DNA of 18,871 bases from NCBI GenBank assembly GCA_938003875.1, contig CALKWO010000257.1, positions 1 to 18,871 of the forward strand. The letters run 5' to 3'. The position numbers were made by a program, and so were the translations under genes. Positions within the stretch are counted from its first letter, which is position 1; each line of letters starts with the position of its first letter. The stretch is from an uncultured bacterium (GTDB lineage: Bacteria; Planctomycetota; Uabimicrobiia; Uabimicrobiales; JABWCH01). Shown here piece by piece: positions 7,729 through 15,781 of the stretch. The notes under the pieces are model-generated. The model made no database searches, was not told the DNA's origin, and worked only from the letters and a program-made list of their open reading frames with translations.

Positions 7729-10700
7729 ATGGCGGAAGAGTTAAAATTTTATCCTGAACAAAAAACCGTAACCATCAATCCTGTTGATAAAAAAGGAGAA
7801 TTGCGGTATTTTTTAGAGGGCTTTGCTGGTAAAATAAGCCAAAAAGAAATTACCTTAAAATATGCCTTTCCTGCTAAACTAGGTACTGCATCTCAAGAAA
7901 TTAAAGATAAAGTCAGAAATATTTTAGTGAATATTTTAGACATTTCTAAATTTAGCGTTAGCTCAGGTAAGGGAAGAGCCACTATCATCGTCCCTATCTC
8001 TCAATTGACAGACACTTCTCTTCTTCCCCAAGAAGGAACCATCAAAGTTCCTATTTTGGTGAAATTGCTTAAACAGGAAGGCCAAGAACCTGCTACAGAG
8101 CTAAAATGCTCTCAAGAGATTCTGTTGATCACCGATATGTCAAAAGATACTCCATCTGCTACCAAAGAAGCACCTAAAGCTCCAGAGAAAAAAGAAGATG
8201 ATGAAGAAGCTGGAGATGTTGATTTTGGAGAAAATCTGGATGAAGGCGAAAGCAAACCTGCTGGAAAAGAAAAAACAGCACCTGCTTTTTCAAAGGATCA
8301 AAAAAAAGCCCCAGAAGAGAAATCGGCTAAAAAACCTGTAGACGAAGAAGAACAAGAGCAAGAGCAAGAAGAAGACTCTGATTCCAGTACTGAAGAGGGA
8401 GAAGAAAAAGAAAAACAAGACACATCAGGTCTTTACAGTGGATTGATGGCCATTGATTATGGTACTACCAACTCGGCTATCGTCGTCCGCGACCCAAGGT
8501 ATGCTGCTGAAGAAGTCAGAGGCCAGCTCAGTACAGAACAATGGTATGCTCTTTGCGAATGGATCAATTCGTGGCTAATATCCCATCTATCTAAAGTAGA
8601 TCCAAATGAAACCGATTTGTTTGTCGAAAATCTAACAAGAATCGTACCCAATGCTGGTTTACCTACTTGTGGAACACCAGAAGATGAAATCCGCAGAGCA
8701 CTCTTAAAAGTAGATGATGCTGTCCGTGAACAAATTCTAAGAGAAACTCTGTGCCGTTTGTCCAATTTTTCGCAGGAAGGCACTACTTCCAAAATCCTAC
8801 AGGACATTGCTCCTGAAGTAATGTATGGCTTTGAGTCTGTCATTGATTCCAAAACTCTTGAATCTCAGAGATACTTTGTTCTGGAACTGGATGAAAATGC
8901 TGGGCCTAGTCCAATACCCAGTACTTTACAAATCGTTTCTGCACCCAATACAGAAGATCTCAATCTGTTGATGGAAGAAACCAAAGTAGATATGGGTGCC
9001 AGAGTAAGCCTTCTGTTGAGAAGTGCCGCAAGCGGTGGTGCTGATATTCGCCAGTTTGTCATCTCTATCAAACGTTATTTTGGAAGAGACGAAGTCATTG
9101 AGGTAGTTCCCGCAGAAAACAGTGGCTCTCCTATACAGTTCCCTGCTGATATTCTTTGCCGTCTGGCTTACCGTGAGCTGTTACACAGAGCTATTGCCGA
9201 TATCCATCGTCGTTCTGATGCAGGGCAGTTCCAGGATGCAGAATGGCCTTGCTCTATGGTAGCGACATTCCCCACTTCTTATCCTGCATCTTTGAGAAGA
9301 AGCTTGAAGGAAATCCTCACCGATCTGAACATCAAAGAAATAGATACTCGTTTTGATGAAGCCACAGCCGCTGCTGTTTATTATGTATGGCGTGAAGTCG
9401 GTGCTGATCCAGTATGCGCTATGAATGGGCTCATGGCTCGTTGCCGCAAAGATCGTCATGGAAGATCATACCAGAATATCCTTCTCTATGATTTAGGCGG
9501 TGGAACCACGGATATCGCTCTGATCCAGCTTCTCTACGAAGAATTGCCCATCTTTGATGAAGATGCCGACAGAGGAAATGGCGGTCGTTATTTCCGTATC
9601 ACTCCAAGGCTGTTAGGTACAACAGGCCACAGATATATTGGAGGCGATTTGATCACCCTATGGCTCTTCCGATTGATTAAAACCAAATTTGCAGATTGTC
9701 TCTTGAAAATCATCACGGAAAAGAACATAGAACCTCCTATGGACAGTCCTTTAAACCAGGCTATCATGAATCTGCCTGAATCCCTAGTAGAAAATGAAGG
9801 TGATAGCGAAGCACCTCCTCGTTATCGTCCAGGCTCTCTGTTGGAATGGACTGCTCATCCTATGCAACAGATGAGGCAATACAACCATCTCAATGAAACC
9901 TTGATTGACCATCTTATCCCAACACGTTTTGCAACAGATGCCAGCAAAACATCCAATTTCTTTACATTATGGGAAATGGTAGAAGAAGTCAAGAAGACAC
10001 TGGGAACTCCCGTGGAATCCGACAAGACTTCTGGGGTTGCAACAGAATGGCCAGAAGAAACAGAACTCGATAGTGGTTTACTTTTCAACTTCTTGCAAAA
10101 CAACCATCCCTGGCTTACTGAGAGTGGTCATGTACAGCAAGATGATCTTCGTATGTCTCTGCCACAGCTAGAATTGACAGGAATTTCACGTGATCCTATC
10201 AAACAATCCTTGAGTCTTGCTGTCAGTCTCTCGAAAGCTCGTCTCCTGACACAAGATCACAGAGATAGAATAGACAGGCTCATACTCTCTGGACAATCCT
10301 GCAATATGCAATGCGTCCAGGTCGTTGCCAATGAAGTATTCAGGGAAAGCGATGGCGTTTTTGATTATGATCCTGCAAACGTCCGATTCGACCGCGATTC
10401 CGCTAAGACTTCCGTAGCCTTAGGAGCCTGTATTGGCCGTTATCTCGAATCTGTCCGTATAGATCCCTTCAACGAAAAGACAAAACAAATGTTGAGAGAT
10501 GGTTACGATCAGGTCGAACTGGTCATTGAAAATCTCTTTACCTATTTGTCTTGCAGGCTAGCCTACGATTCACTGGTCGCTATGGTGACAATCTTCGATC
10601 AGGGACATGAGCTGAATCTCAGGTCTTATACAGACAGAAGACCTGTCGCTCGCACATCTATCCATAATTTGCGTCCTGTGCAGGAAAAATTCTGGATCTA

Positions 10701-11676
10701 TCGTATCGATTTCGAAGGTGCTGAGCCTCAGTACTTAGGCCTGATCAATGCGGAAGCCGTTGCCATTGAAAACAACTTTGAAGATTTCCGCAAATTCCGT
10801 GAAGAATATCTGGTCGGTTTTGAAGCTGACGCTGAACTTTTCGTTCGTGCTTTCTTTCTGCCTAGAGGCCCTAAGACTGTATACGCCAAGAGCTATCAAG
10901 ACCCAGTAGAAGGTGGAACCTTCCCTGAGTTGGTTGCTGCTGGCGGTGGTTCTTCTAAGCCTGCTAAAAAAACAGACAAGGCTCAGGCAGCAGCCAAAAA
11001 AGAAGACCCGAAAAAAGCACTTCCTAAAAAGGACGAAGAAGAAGAGAACGATGACTTTGAAAATGATATGATGGATGATGATGATGATGAAAAAATGAAT
11101 CCTGAAGAAGAATCCCCCGAAATGGATGAACCTCAGGAAGACAATGAACCTCAGGACGACAATGAACCTCAGGACGATCAGGAAAGCGACGAAGAAGATC
11201 CTGGTAAAAATGAAGTGGTACCTGATGAACAGCAACGTCTTGCCGAACAAAGAGCAAAAGACAAAGAACTTCCTGAACTGGTCGTTACTCATACTATCAC
11301 AAGCCAGGAAATTTTTGATCGTCGTCCTGTAATCCAGGCTGGTACACCCCTGGAATACACCATCGAATATCCCGATGGCTCTTGTTACAAATGCGCTATC
11401 AGTGAGCCATTGCCTATTCGTGAAACATACGAAATCTATATCGAATCACCCAGTGAAGACGGTCCATTTGATCCTACTGTTGATCCTGATGCTTCCAAAG
11501 TCACACGTTTTGAGATCAACGAGGAAGAAACCGATGAAGCTACCCTTATCTGCGATGAAAGAGGGAAATTGGTTATGCTCACAAGCTCTCCTTATGACAT
11601 CAAGATTTGGGCTGATATAGAGTATGTTCCACAAAAAATGGATATCCACTACGATCCATTCTGCGGACACCACTAA
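7729..11676 (+). CDS. Giant Hsp70/actin-fold ATPase, SrfB-like
   Basis: The three signature elements of the actin/Hsp70/sugar-kinase ATPase fold appear in order: phosphate-1 loop MAIDYGTTNSA (residues 240-250), phosphate-2 loop LYDLGGGTTDIAL (586-598) and adenosine motif LILSGQS (851-857). The spacing between them is far greater than in DnaK, so large insertions are present. The downstream pattern of Asp/Arg-rich sequence then KTSVALGACIGRYL resembles the end of SrfB-type proteins. An N-terminal globular region (1-145) and a Glu/Lys/Asp-rich linker (about 150-235) precede the ATPase. A second charged linker (about 1080-1175) leads to a C-terminal beta-type domain (about 1180-1315) ending in CGHH. 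No signal peptide or membrane span is visible. AGAGGA lies upstream of the ATG. DnaK's substrate-binding domain is not recognisable. The ATPase fold is secure; SrfB assignment is moderate and the role unknown. Confidence 0.9.
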   Translation: MAEELKFYPEQKTVTINPVDKKGELRYFLEGFAGKISQKEITLKYAFPAKLGTASQEIKDKVRNILVNILDISKFSVSSGKGRATIIVPISQLTDTSLLPQEGTIKVPILVKLLKQEGQEPATELKCSQEILLITDMSKDTPSATKEAPKAPEKKEDDEEAGDVDFGENLDEGESKPAGKEKTAPAFSKDQKKAPEEKSAKKPVDEEEQEQEQEEDSDSSTEEGEEKEKQDTSGLYSGLMAIDYGTTNSAIVVRDPRYAAEEVRGQLSTEQWYALCEWINSWLISHLSKVDPNETDLFVENLTRIVPNAGLPTCGTPEDEIRRALLKVDDAVREQILRETLCRLSNFSQEGTTSKILQDIAPEVMYGFESVIDSKTLESQRYFVLELDENAGPSPIPSTLQIVSAPNTEDLNLLMEETKVDMGARVSLLLRSAASGGADIRQFVISIKRYFGRDEVIEVVPAENSGSPIQFPADILCRLAYRELLHRAIADIHRRSDAGQFQDAEWPCSMVATFPTSYPASLRRSLKEILTDLNIKEIDTRFDEATAAAVYYVWREVGADPVCAMNGLMARCRKDRHGRSYQNILLYDLGGGTTDIALIQLLYEELPIFDEDADRGNGGRYFRITPRLLGTTGHRYIGGDLITLWLFRLIKTKFADCLLKIITEKNIEPPMDSPLNQAIMNLPESLVENEGDSEAPPRYRPGSLLEWTAHPMQQMRQYNHLNETLIDHLIPTRFATDASKTSNFFTLWEMVEEVKKTLGTPVESDKTSGVATEWPEETELDSGLLFNFLQNNHPWLTESGHVQQDDLRMSLPQLELTGISRDPIKQSLSLAVSLSKARLLTQDHRDRIDRLILSGQSCNMQCVQVVANEVFRESDGVFDYDPANVRFDRDSAKTSVALGACIGRYLESVRIDPFNEKTKQMLRDGYDQVELVIENLFTYLSCRLAYDSLVAMVTIFDQGHELNLRSYTDRRPVARTSIHNLRPVQEKFWIYRIDFEGAEPQYLGLINAEAVAIENNFEDFRKFREEYLVGFEADAELFVRAFFLPRGPKTVYAKSYQDPVEGGTFPELVAAGGGSSKPAKKTDKAQAAAKKEDPKKALPKKDEEEENDDFENDMMDDDDDEKMNPEEESPEMDEPQEDNEPQDDNEPQDDQESDEEDPGKNEVVPDEQQRLAEQRAKDKELPELVVTHTITSQEIFDRRPVIQAGTPLEYTIEYPDGSCYKCAISEPLPIRETYEIYIESPSEDGPFDPTVDPDASKVTRFEINEEETDEATLICDERGKLVMLTSSPYDIKIWADIEYVPQKMDIHYDPFCGHH
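11125..11178 (+). repeat. Three 18-bp tandem repeats in the acidic linker
   Basis: Three consecutive in-frame copies of an 18-bp unit (11125-11142, 11143-11160, 11161-11178; core AATGAACCTCAGGACGAC) encode DEPQED, NEPQDD and NEPQDD. Just before them is a short GAT trinucleotide run (about 11075-11090) coding for poly-Asp. The repeats lie in the hydrophilic linker of the 1315-aa protein, where length variation would be tolerated. Confidence 0.85.
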
Positions 11677-11684
11677 AAACATGA

Positions 11685-11703
11685 CCCAGACTTTTTGTCT
11701 GGG
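11685..11703 (+). other. Small hairpin after the 1315-aa gene
   Basis: A 7-bp perfect stem (CCCAGAC at 11685-11691, GTCTGGG at 11697-11703) with a T5 loop lies 8 bp after the stop codon. It has no T-tract and precedes the stronger terminator at 11727. It may protect the mRNA 3' end or act with that terminator. Confidence 0.5.
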
Positions 11704-11726
11704 ATATGTCTATATAATCAAAAAAG

Positions 11727-11756
11727 GGAATTAGCATCTTGCTAATTCCTTTTTTT
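11727..11756 (+). terminator. Strong intrinsic terminator
   Basis: A perfect 10-bp stem (GGAATTAGCA at 11727-11736, TGCTAATTCC at 11740-11749) with a 3-nt loop is followed at once by seven T residues. An A-run on the left side (11720-11725) would give a T-tract on the other strand, so it could work in both directions. It closes the unit at 6467-11676 and insulates the ketosynthase promoter. Confidence 0.9.
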
Positions 11757-11852
11757 ATGGGGAAGTTATTTAATTCTCATAGCTTATTTAATTCTTGTTA
11801 CACACTATCTAGGCAGTTTTAAAAAAAACGCGCAAATTTTTTTTTGATATAT

Positions 11853-11881
11853 TTGATATATTGGCCTGGTTTGTGTATAAT
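11853..11881 (+). promoter_or_regulatory. Sigma-70-type promoter of the ketosynthase gene
   Basis: TTGATA (11853-11858, five of six consensus bases) and a perfect TATAAT (11876-11881) are separated by exactly 17 bp. An A/T-rich tract upstream (about 11820-11850) could serve as an UP element. Transcription would start near 11888, giving an untranslated leader of about 60 nt. Two copies of TTATTTAATTCT (11766-11777 and 11784-11795) lie further upstream. Confidence 0.8.
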
Positions 11882-11949
11882 TTGAAGAATGTTCAAGGAA
11901 CTAAGCTGTTTTTTATAAGGAATTCGTTAATCTTAAGAAAGGTAGAAAA

Positions 11950-13164
11950 ATGGAGAGAAGAGTAGTCGTTACGGGTCTACATATGATGAATTCTCTGGGT
12001 ATGGATTTAAAGACAAGCTGGGAAAACCTTGTAGCGGGAAAGAGCGGAATTCGCAATATCACTTTGTTTGATACAACCGACTTCGCAACGAAGATTGCAG
12101 GAGAAGTACCAGGTGATGTTGATGAAACCATCAAAAAATATTGTAAAAAGCACATGATAAAACAAATGGCGCGTGGAACCAAAATGTGCTTTATGACAGC
12201 CAAAGAGGCAGTCAAGGATAGTGGGATAAATTTTGAAAATTTCGAGAAAGAAAGGTGCTCTGTTGTTCTTGGAGTCATTGGAACAGGATTTTCTAAAATC
12301 TATGAAGAAAAAGATCCCACCAATAGAATTCTTCGCACCATGGACAATGCCATGCCTGCCTGGATTTCTCTGGAATATAAACTAGAAGGCCCCAATTTCA
12401 CCATCGCTACAGCTTGCTCTTCTGCATCCTATGCCATGAGCTATGGATTTGACCTTATCCGCGCTAATCGGGCCGATGTAGTAATTACAGGCGGAGCGAG
12501 TGCTAATATAACTCCTGAAGAAATTGGCGGTTTCAATGAGGTCTATGCCCTTTCCACAGCCAATAGTATTCCTGAAAAAGCAAGCAAGCCATTCTCTAAA
12601 GACAGAGATGGCTTCGTCATGTCTGAAGGTGCGGGCATCATCGTGATGGAAGCAGAGGAATCTGCCAGAGCAAGAGGAGCGAAAATCTATGCCGAGCTGA
12701 TTGGTTATGGCCTGAGCAGCGAAGCATACAACATCATGGCACCTATGAAAGATGGCTATGGAATGGCAAAAACCATGGAAATGGCTTTAAAACATGCAAA
12801 AGTAAATAAGGATGAGATCGACTATATCAATGCTCATGGTACTTCGACACAACTCAATGATATGTATGAAACTATGGCTATCAAAAAAGTCTTTGGTGAA
12901 CAAGCCTATAAAATTCCCGTTTCTGCCTCTAAATCCATGATCGGCCATACCCTGGCAGCAGCAGGAGCCATGGGAAGCATTATTACCATTCTAAGCATAG
13001 ACAATAAGATACTCACTCCAACCATCAACTATGATCCTGATCCTGATCTGAACCTGGACTACATCCCTAACCAATCCAGAGAAAAGGATGTAAAAATAGC
13101 ACTTGTCAATTCCTATGCCTTCGGTGGTCATAATGCAACTATGGTATTCAAAAAATACGAATAG
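11950..13164 (+). CDS. fabF: Beta-ketoacyl-ACP synthase, KAS II type
   Basis: This is a cytoplasmic condensing enzyme that joins an acyl chain to malonyl-ACP with loss of CO2. The 404-aa length is normal for FabF-type enzymes. The catalytic triad is intact: C156 in TACSSAS, H296 in NAHGTST and H333 in SMIGHTLAAAGA. The C-terminal NSYAFGGHNATMVF motif is present. The N-terminus RRVVVTGLHMMNSLG is the usual start of the thiolase fold, and AAAGG lies just upstream of the ATG. It has its own consensus promoter. It is followed after 235 bp by thioesterase, hydratase and ACP genes, pointing to a dedicated acyl product rather than housekeeping synthesis, although a housekeeping role cannot be excluded. 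Confidence 0.93.
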   Translation: MERRVVVTGLHMMNSLGMDLKTSWENLVAGKSGIRNITLFDTTDFATKIAGEVPGDVDETIKKYCKKHMIKQMARGTKMCFMTAKEAVKDSGINFENFEKERCSVVLGVIGTGFSKIYEEKDPTNRILRTMDNAMPAWISLEYKLEGPNFTIATACSSASYAMSYGFDLIRANRADVVITGGASANITPEEIGGFNEVYALSTANSIPEKASKPFSKDRDGFVMSEGAGIIVMEAEESARARGAKIYAELIGYGLSSEAYNIMAPMKDGYGMAKTMEMALKHAKVNKDEIDYINAHGTSTQLNDMYETMAIKKVFGEQAYKIPVSASKSMIGHTLAAAGAMGSIITILSIDNKILTPTINYDPDPDLNLDYIPNQSREKDVKIALVNSYAFGGHNATMVFKKYE

Positions 13165-13223
13165 TTTTAGGGATATAGCTTCTGGTTCTGACAGAATCTC
13201 TGGTATGTATAGTCTATAAAAAA

Positions 13224-13309
13224 AATAAGGCTGAATACCGCCTGCTGGAGCAGATGCTATTATCATAGCACTGCTCATCTGGCACAGAAAAAATTTGCTA
13301 AGAGCAGGC
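13224..13309. repeat. Hairpin-forming dispersed repeat, copy 1
   Basis: Positions 13224-13277 match 18818-18871 at 53 of 54 bases (G13233 versus A18827). The core folds into a 12-bp hairpin with a 4-nt loop: GAGCAG-A-TGCTAT (13248-13260), loop TATC, then ATAGCACTGCTC (13265-13276), with one bulged A. An outer 7-bp stem pairs GCCTGCT (13240-13246) with AGCAGGC (13303-13309). It fills the gap between the ketosynthase and thioesterase genes. It carries no ORF and looks like a REP- or MITE-type element. The full extent is uncertain because the other copy is cut by the window edge. Confidence 0.8.
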
Positions 13310-13399
13310 TTTGTTATCTATAGGCATTTTATAAATAAGACTGTGACCATAGAAACCCTTAGAATAGGATAGCTTCCTCATGGAAAGAAAGGAATTGTT

Positions 13400-13789
13400 T
13401 TGCTATTTGAATATTTTTTAGAGGTAAGAGGCTATGAATTAGACTCTTTTAAACATGTAAACAATGCCGTCTATGTCCACTATCTGGAACAGGCGAGATG
13501 GAACATCTTTAAAGAAACGGATACCTTCCCTTTTTTTGAAAAAAATAAAATCATTCCTGTTGTTATAGAGTCTCATATTCGGTATATTCAGGAAAGCAAA
13601 CTCTTTGAAGAGTTGGTCGTCAGAACAAAAGTCCGTATAGAAGAACCTTACATGGCTTTTTATCAGGATATTTATAAAGTAAAGACCCAGAAAAAGTGTT
13701 GCGCTGCAAAAATTTTGCATCTATTTTTAGATGAAGAAAAAGTACCCTATACTTTGCCAGAAGATATTCTGAAAAAGTGGGGATGTTAA
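13400..13789 (+). CDS. Hot-dog fold acyl-CoA/acyl-ACP thioesterase (4HBT-like)
   Basis: This would hydrolyse an acyl thioester. The N-terminal motif ELDSFKHVNNAVYVHYLEQ matches the 4-hydroxybenzoyl-CoA thioesterase signature (D-x-x-x-HVNN-x-x-Y), with D15 as the likely catalytic acid. The length of 129 aa is typical of a single hot-dog domain. The start is TTG: AAAGGA (13388-13393) is well placed and no in-frame ATG lies upstream of the catalytic motif. The hydratase gene follows after 26 bp, so the two are probably co-transcribed. The natural substrate is unknown; the neighbours suggest an acyl-ACP or acyl-CoA intermediate. Confidence 0.87.
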   Translation: MLFEYFLEVRGYELDSFKHVNNAVYVHYLEQARWNIFKETDTFPFFEKNKIIPVVIESHIRYIQESKLFEELVVRTKVRIEEPYMAFYQDIYKVKTQKKCCAAKILHLFLDEEKVPYTLPEDILKKWGC

Positions 13790-13815
13790 AATCAAACAAT
13801 TGTTTATAGGATACT

Positions 13816-14562
13816 ATGGAAACATCAAAAATTTCACAATGGGAAGTTCGAGAAAATATTGGTATACTTTATATCCACAATCCGCCTCAAAATTATCTTA
13901 AACCAGAATTCGTAAACCTGGAAGATTTAAAAAGATGGACACAAGATAGTTCCCTGAAAGGCATGATTCTTACAGGAAAAGGAAGACACTTTTGTGCTGG
14001 AATGAGTACAGAAAAAATTTTTGAATTTGAAGATGCCAGCACAGTCCAGGAAAGCTTTAGAAAAGGAAAAGAAATAGCCGAATACCTGGATCAATTGCCT
14101 ATTCCTCTGGTCGCAGCCATACAAGGAGTTTGCCTGGGAGCAGGATTTGAGCTTGCTCTTGGTTGCCATATCCGTGTATGTAGCGAAAAGTCTGTTTTTT
14201 CCTTCCCTGAAACAGGTTGGGGTGTGATTCCTGGCTTTAATGGAACCATACTTCTTCCTAAAAAAGTAGGAATCTGCAATGCTATAGAATTGATCCTGAC
14301 TGGCAAAATGCTCAGTGCTCAAGAGGCATTGGATTTAAATCTCGTGGACTATGTAGTCAAGGAAAACGTTGTTGATTTTGCTTGCAACCTTTTAAAAACC
14401 ATCACTGCTGACCGTCCTATAGAGGTGATTCGTTCTGTAATGAAATCCTTATATAATGAAAGGACAATGCCTTATGAACAGGCTACAGAAGAAGAAACCA
14501 AAATGGTCGCAAAGCTGGTTCTGGAAGGTATCCGTGTACGATATGGTAAAATACCAGAGTAA
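13816..14562 (+). CDS. Enoyl-CoA hydratase/isomerase (crotonase family)
   Basis: This is a cytoplasmic crotonase-fold enzyme, probably adding water to, or removing it from, a 2-enoyl thioester. The oxyanion-hole motif HFCAGM (58-63) and the GVCLGAGFELALGCHIRV segment are present. Both catalytic glutamates of true hydratases are kept, E112 (GFELA) and E132 (FPETGWG), and their 20-residue spacing equals that of rat E144/E164. The length of 248 aa is normal. It lies between the thioesterase and ACP genes, so the substrate may be carried on ACP rather than CoA, as for the ECH enzymes of polyketide beta-branching. No HMG-CoA-synthase homologue is present to support that specific pathway. Confidence 0.92.
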   Translation: METSKISQWEVRENIGILYIHNPPQNYLKPEFVNLEDLKRWTQDSSLKGMILTGKGRHFCAGMSTEKIFEFEDASTVQESFRKGKEIAEYLDQLPIPLVAAIQGVCLGAGFELALGCHIRVCSEKSVFSFPETGWGVIPGFNGTILLPKKVGICNAIELILTGKMLSAQEALDLNLVDYVVKENVVDFACNLLKTITADRPIEVIRSVMKSLYNERTMPYEQATEEETKMVAKLVLEGIRVRYGKIPE

Positions 14563-14587
14563 ATATTTTTTAAATAGGAGATAGAAT

Positions 14588-14893
14588 ATGCCTTCTGTTA
14601 CACCTGAAATGAGAGAAGAAACAAAAGAAATCATCTATAATTTCTATGCAGAAGAATGCAATGTAGAAAAAGATTCTTTAAATGAAAACACCAATGTCAT
14701 TGAGGATATTGGCGGCGATTCCCTGATGTTTCTGGAACTACTTTCTTTATTTAAAAAGAAACATGGCATCAATGTGGAAATTAAGTCTATTGGCAAGTAT
14801 GTGCTGAAACACCCTTCGGCTACACTTGGAAAAATACTTGATCTGACACTTTTAATTATTGAACATGGCGACAAAATCGCTGATTTAGCATAA
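14588..14893 (+). CDS. Stand-alone acyl carrier protein
   Basis: This is a small carrier for acyl intermediates. The phosphopantetheine attachment motif GGDSLMFLELL is clear, with S45 as the modified serine. The pattern of an N-terminal helix, an acidic loop (NTNVIEDI) and a recognition helix fits the ACP fold. At 101 aa it is slightly longer than housekeeping AcpP (about 78 aa), with a C-terminal extension. It has an unusually basic segment after the serine helix (FKKKHGIN), unlike the acidic helix II region of FabF-interacting AcpP. AGGAG sits 7 nt before the ATG. It is probably the dedicated carrier for the neighbouring ketosynthase, hydratase and thioesterase. Confidence 0.9.
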   Translation: MPSVTPEMREETKEIIYNFYAEECNVEKDSLNENTNVIEDIGGDSLMFLELLSLFKKKHGINVEIKSIGKYVLKHPSATLGKILDLTLLIIEHGDKIADLA

Positions 14894-14911
14894 TGGATAT
14901 AGGAGAAAAAA

Positions 14912-15322
14912 ATGTCTAAAGAAAAAGTATTGAAAATCATTGCTGATGCGCCTACCGCAATTATGGCAACAGTAGAAGGCAACAATCCAAGAGTTCGGCC
15001 CATGATGATAAAAAAAGTCTGGGATAAAATCTTCTATGTTTCCACATACGCTGATTCAAACAAAATCCAGCAAATAGAAAAAAATCCTAATACAGAAATT
15101 CTGTGGATAGATAGCCAACGGCAGCATGTAAGGATTGCTGGCAAGGCTTTTATTTGCCAGGATGTAGCAAAAAAGAACCAATATTTCAAAGAAAATGAAG
15201 ATGTAATGAAGATGTACTTCAAGGGAAAAGATGATCCTAACTATATTCTTTTAGAAGTAAAGCCAGAAAAAGTACTTCTTATGGAAGCAGGAAGTATGGA
15301 ATACCAGGAAATAGCCTGGTAA
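14912..15322 (+). CDS. Pyridoxamine-phosphate-oxidase-like flavin (split-barrel) protein
   Basis: This is a 136-aa split-barrel protein of the PNPOx-like superfamily. The family pattern is visible: an early AIMATVEGNNPRVRPM strand pair, IFYVSTYADSNKIQQIEKNP, and VRIAGKAFICQD. Such proteins usually bind FMN, F420 or haem and act as small reductases or oxidases; true PNPOx enzymes are longer, so pyridoxal synthesis is unlikely. It starts 18 bp after the ACP gene with AGGAG upstream, and the terminator lies directly after it. This makes it the last gene of the acyl cluster and suggests a redox step on an acyl intermediate, which is inference only. Confidence 0.85.
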   Translation: MSKEKVLKIIADAPTAIMATVEGNNPRVRPMMIKKVWDKIFYVSTYADSNKIQQIEKNPNTEILWIDSQRQHVRIAGKAFICQDVAKKNQYFKENEDVMKMYFKGKDDPNYILLEVKPEKVLLMEAGSMEYQEIAW

Positions 15323-15330
15323 AGACTAAA

Positions 15331-15360
15331 AACCAGGCCAAAAGCCTGGTTTATTTTTTA
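15331..15360 (+). terminator. Intrinsic terminator after the acyl cluster
   Basis: An 8-bp perfect stem (AACCAGGC at 15331-15338, GCCTGGTT at 15344-15351) with a 5-nt loop is followed by TATTTTTTA. It ends the thioesterase-to-flavoprotein unit. The next gene starts only 14 bp later with no room for a promoter between, so partial read-through, or a promoter inside the flavoprotein gene, must supply it. Confidence 0.8.
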
Positions 15361-15373
15361 TAAGGATAGAATC

Positions 15374-15772
15374 ATGTTTAAAGAACAATGGACATTTTGG
15401 GCTTTATTTGCTCTTGTATTTGCAATTTTTCTTTTGGTTTTTCTTTTGGTGTTCCAGAATATTAAAGTAGAAGAACGACTAGAGTTAAAAAATGAATATT
15501 ATCTGGTGATTCTCGATAACGGCCTTGCTTATTATGGAAAAATTTCCCATATTCATACGCCTTTCCCTATTTTAAAAGATATATACTATGTTCAAAGCAA
15601 TGTAGATTCTAAGAGCAATAATGTTTCTAATACCCTTTTAAAAAGAGGCAAGGAATGGCATCGCCCCGACCAGATGATTATAAACAAAGAACACATTGTT
15701 TTCTTTGAGCCCGTAGATCCGAAATCCAGAGTCTATGATCTGATACAGGAACTGAAAGCCAAACAGGATTAG
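15374..15772 (+). CDS. Small membrane-anchored conserved hypothetical protein
   Basis: This is a 132-aa protein with one N-terminal hydrophobic segment (about residues 8-28). The soluble part has a pattern I associate with a conserved bacterial family of unknown function: VILDNGLAYYGKI, then LKDIYYVQSNV, then LLKRGKEWHRPDQMIINKEHIVFFEPV. Lys3 before the segment and the acidic sequence after it give no clear charge bias, so orientation is uncertain. AAGGA (15362-15366) supports the start. The DUF167 gene follows after 9 bp. I assign no function. Confidence 0.85.
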   Translation: MFKEQWTFWALFALVFAIFLLVFLLVFQNIKVEERLELKNEYYLVILDNGLAYYGKISHIHTPFPILKDIYYVQSNVDSKSNNVSNTLLKRGKEWHRPDQMIINKEHIVFFEPVDPKSRVYDLIQELKAKQD

Positions 15773-15781
15773 GCAGGCATA

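Noticed and set aside
10735..11292. Long minus-strand open frame rich in Phe, Ile, Val and His
   Set aside because: It is the antisense shadow of the acidic low-complexity linker of the 1315-aa gene; composition is repeat-driven and no ribosome site or domain is visible.
13224..13309. Integron attC-like site
   Set aside because: The size and hairpin invited the idea, but the RYYYAAC and GTTRRRY core sites are not placed at the ends, and no integrase or cassette array is nearby.
13380..13421. Thirteen-codon ORF (MERKELFCYLNIF) overlapping the thioesterase start
   Set aside because: It has a different frame from the thioesterase, no good ribosome site of its own and no attenuator-like codon bias.
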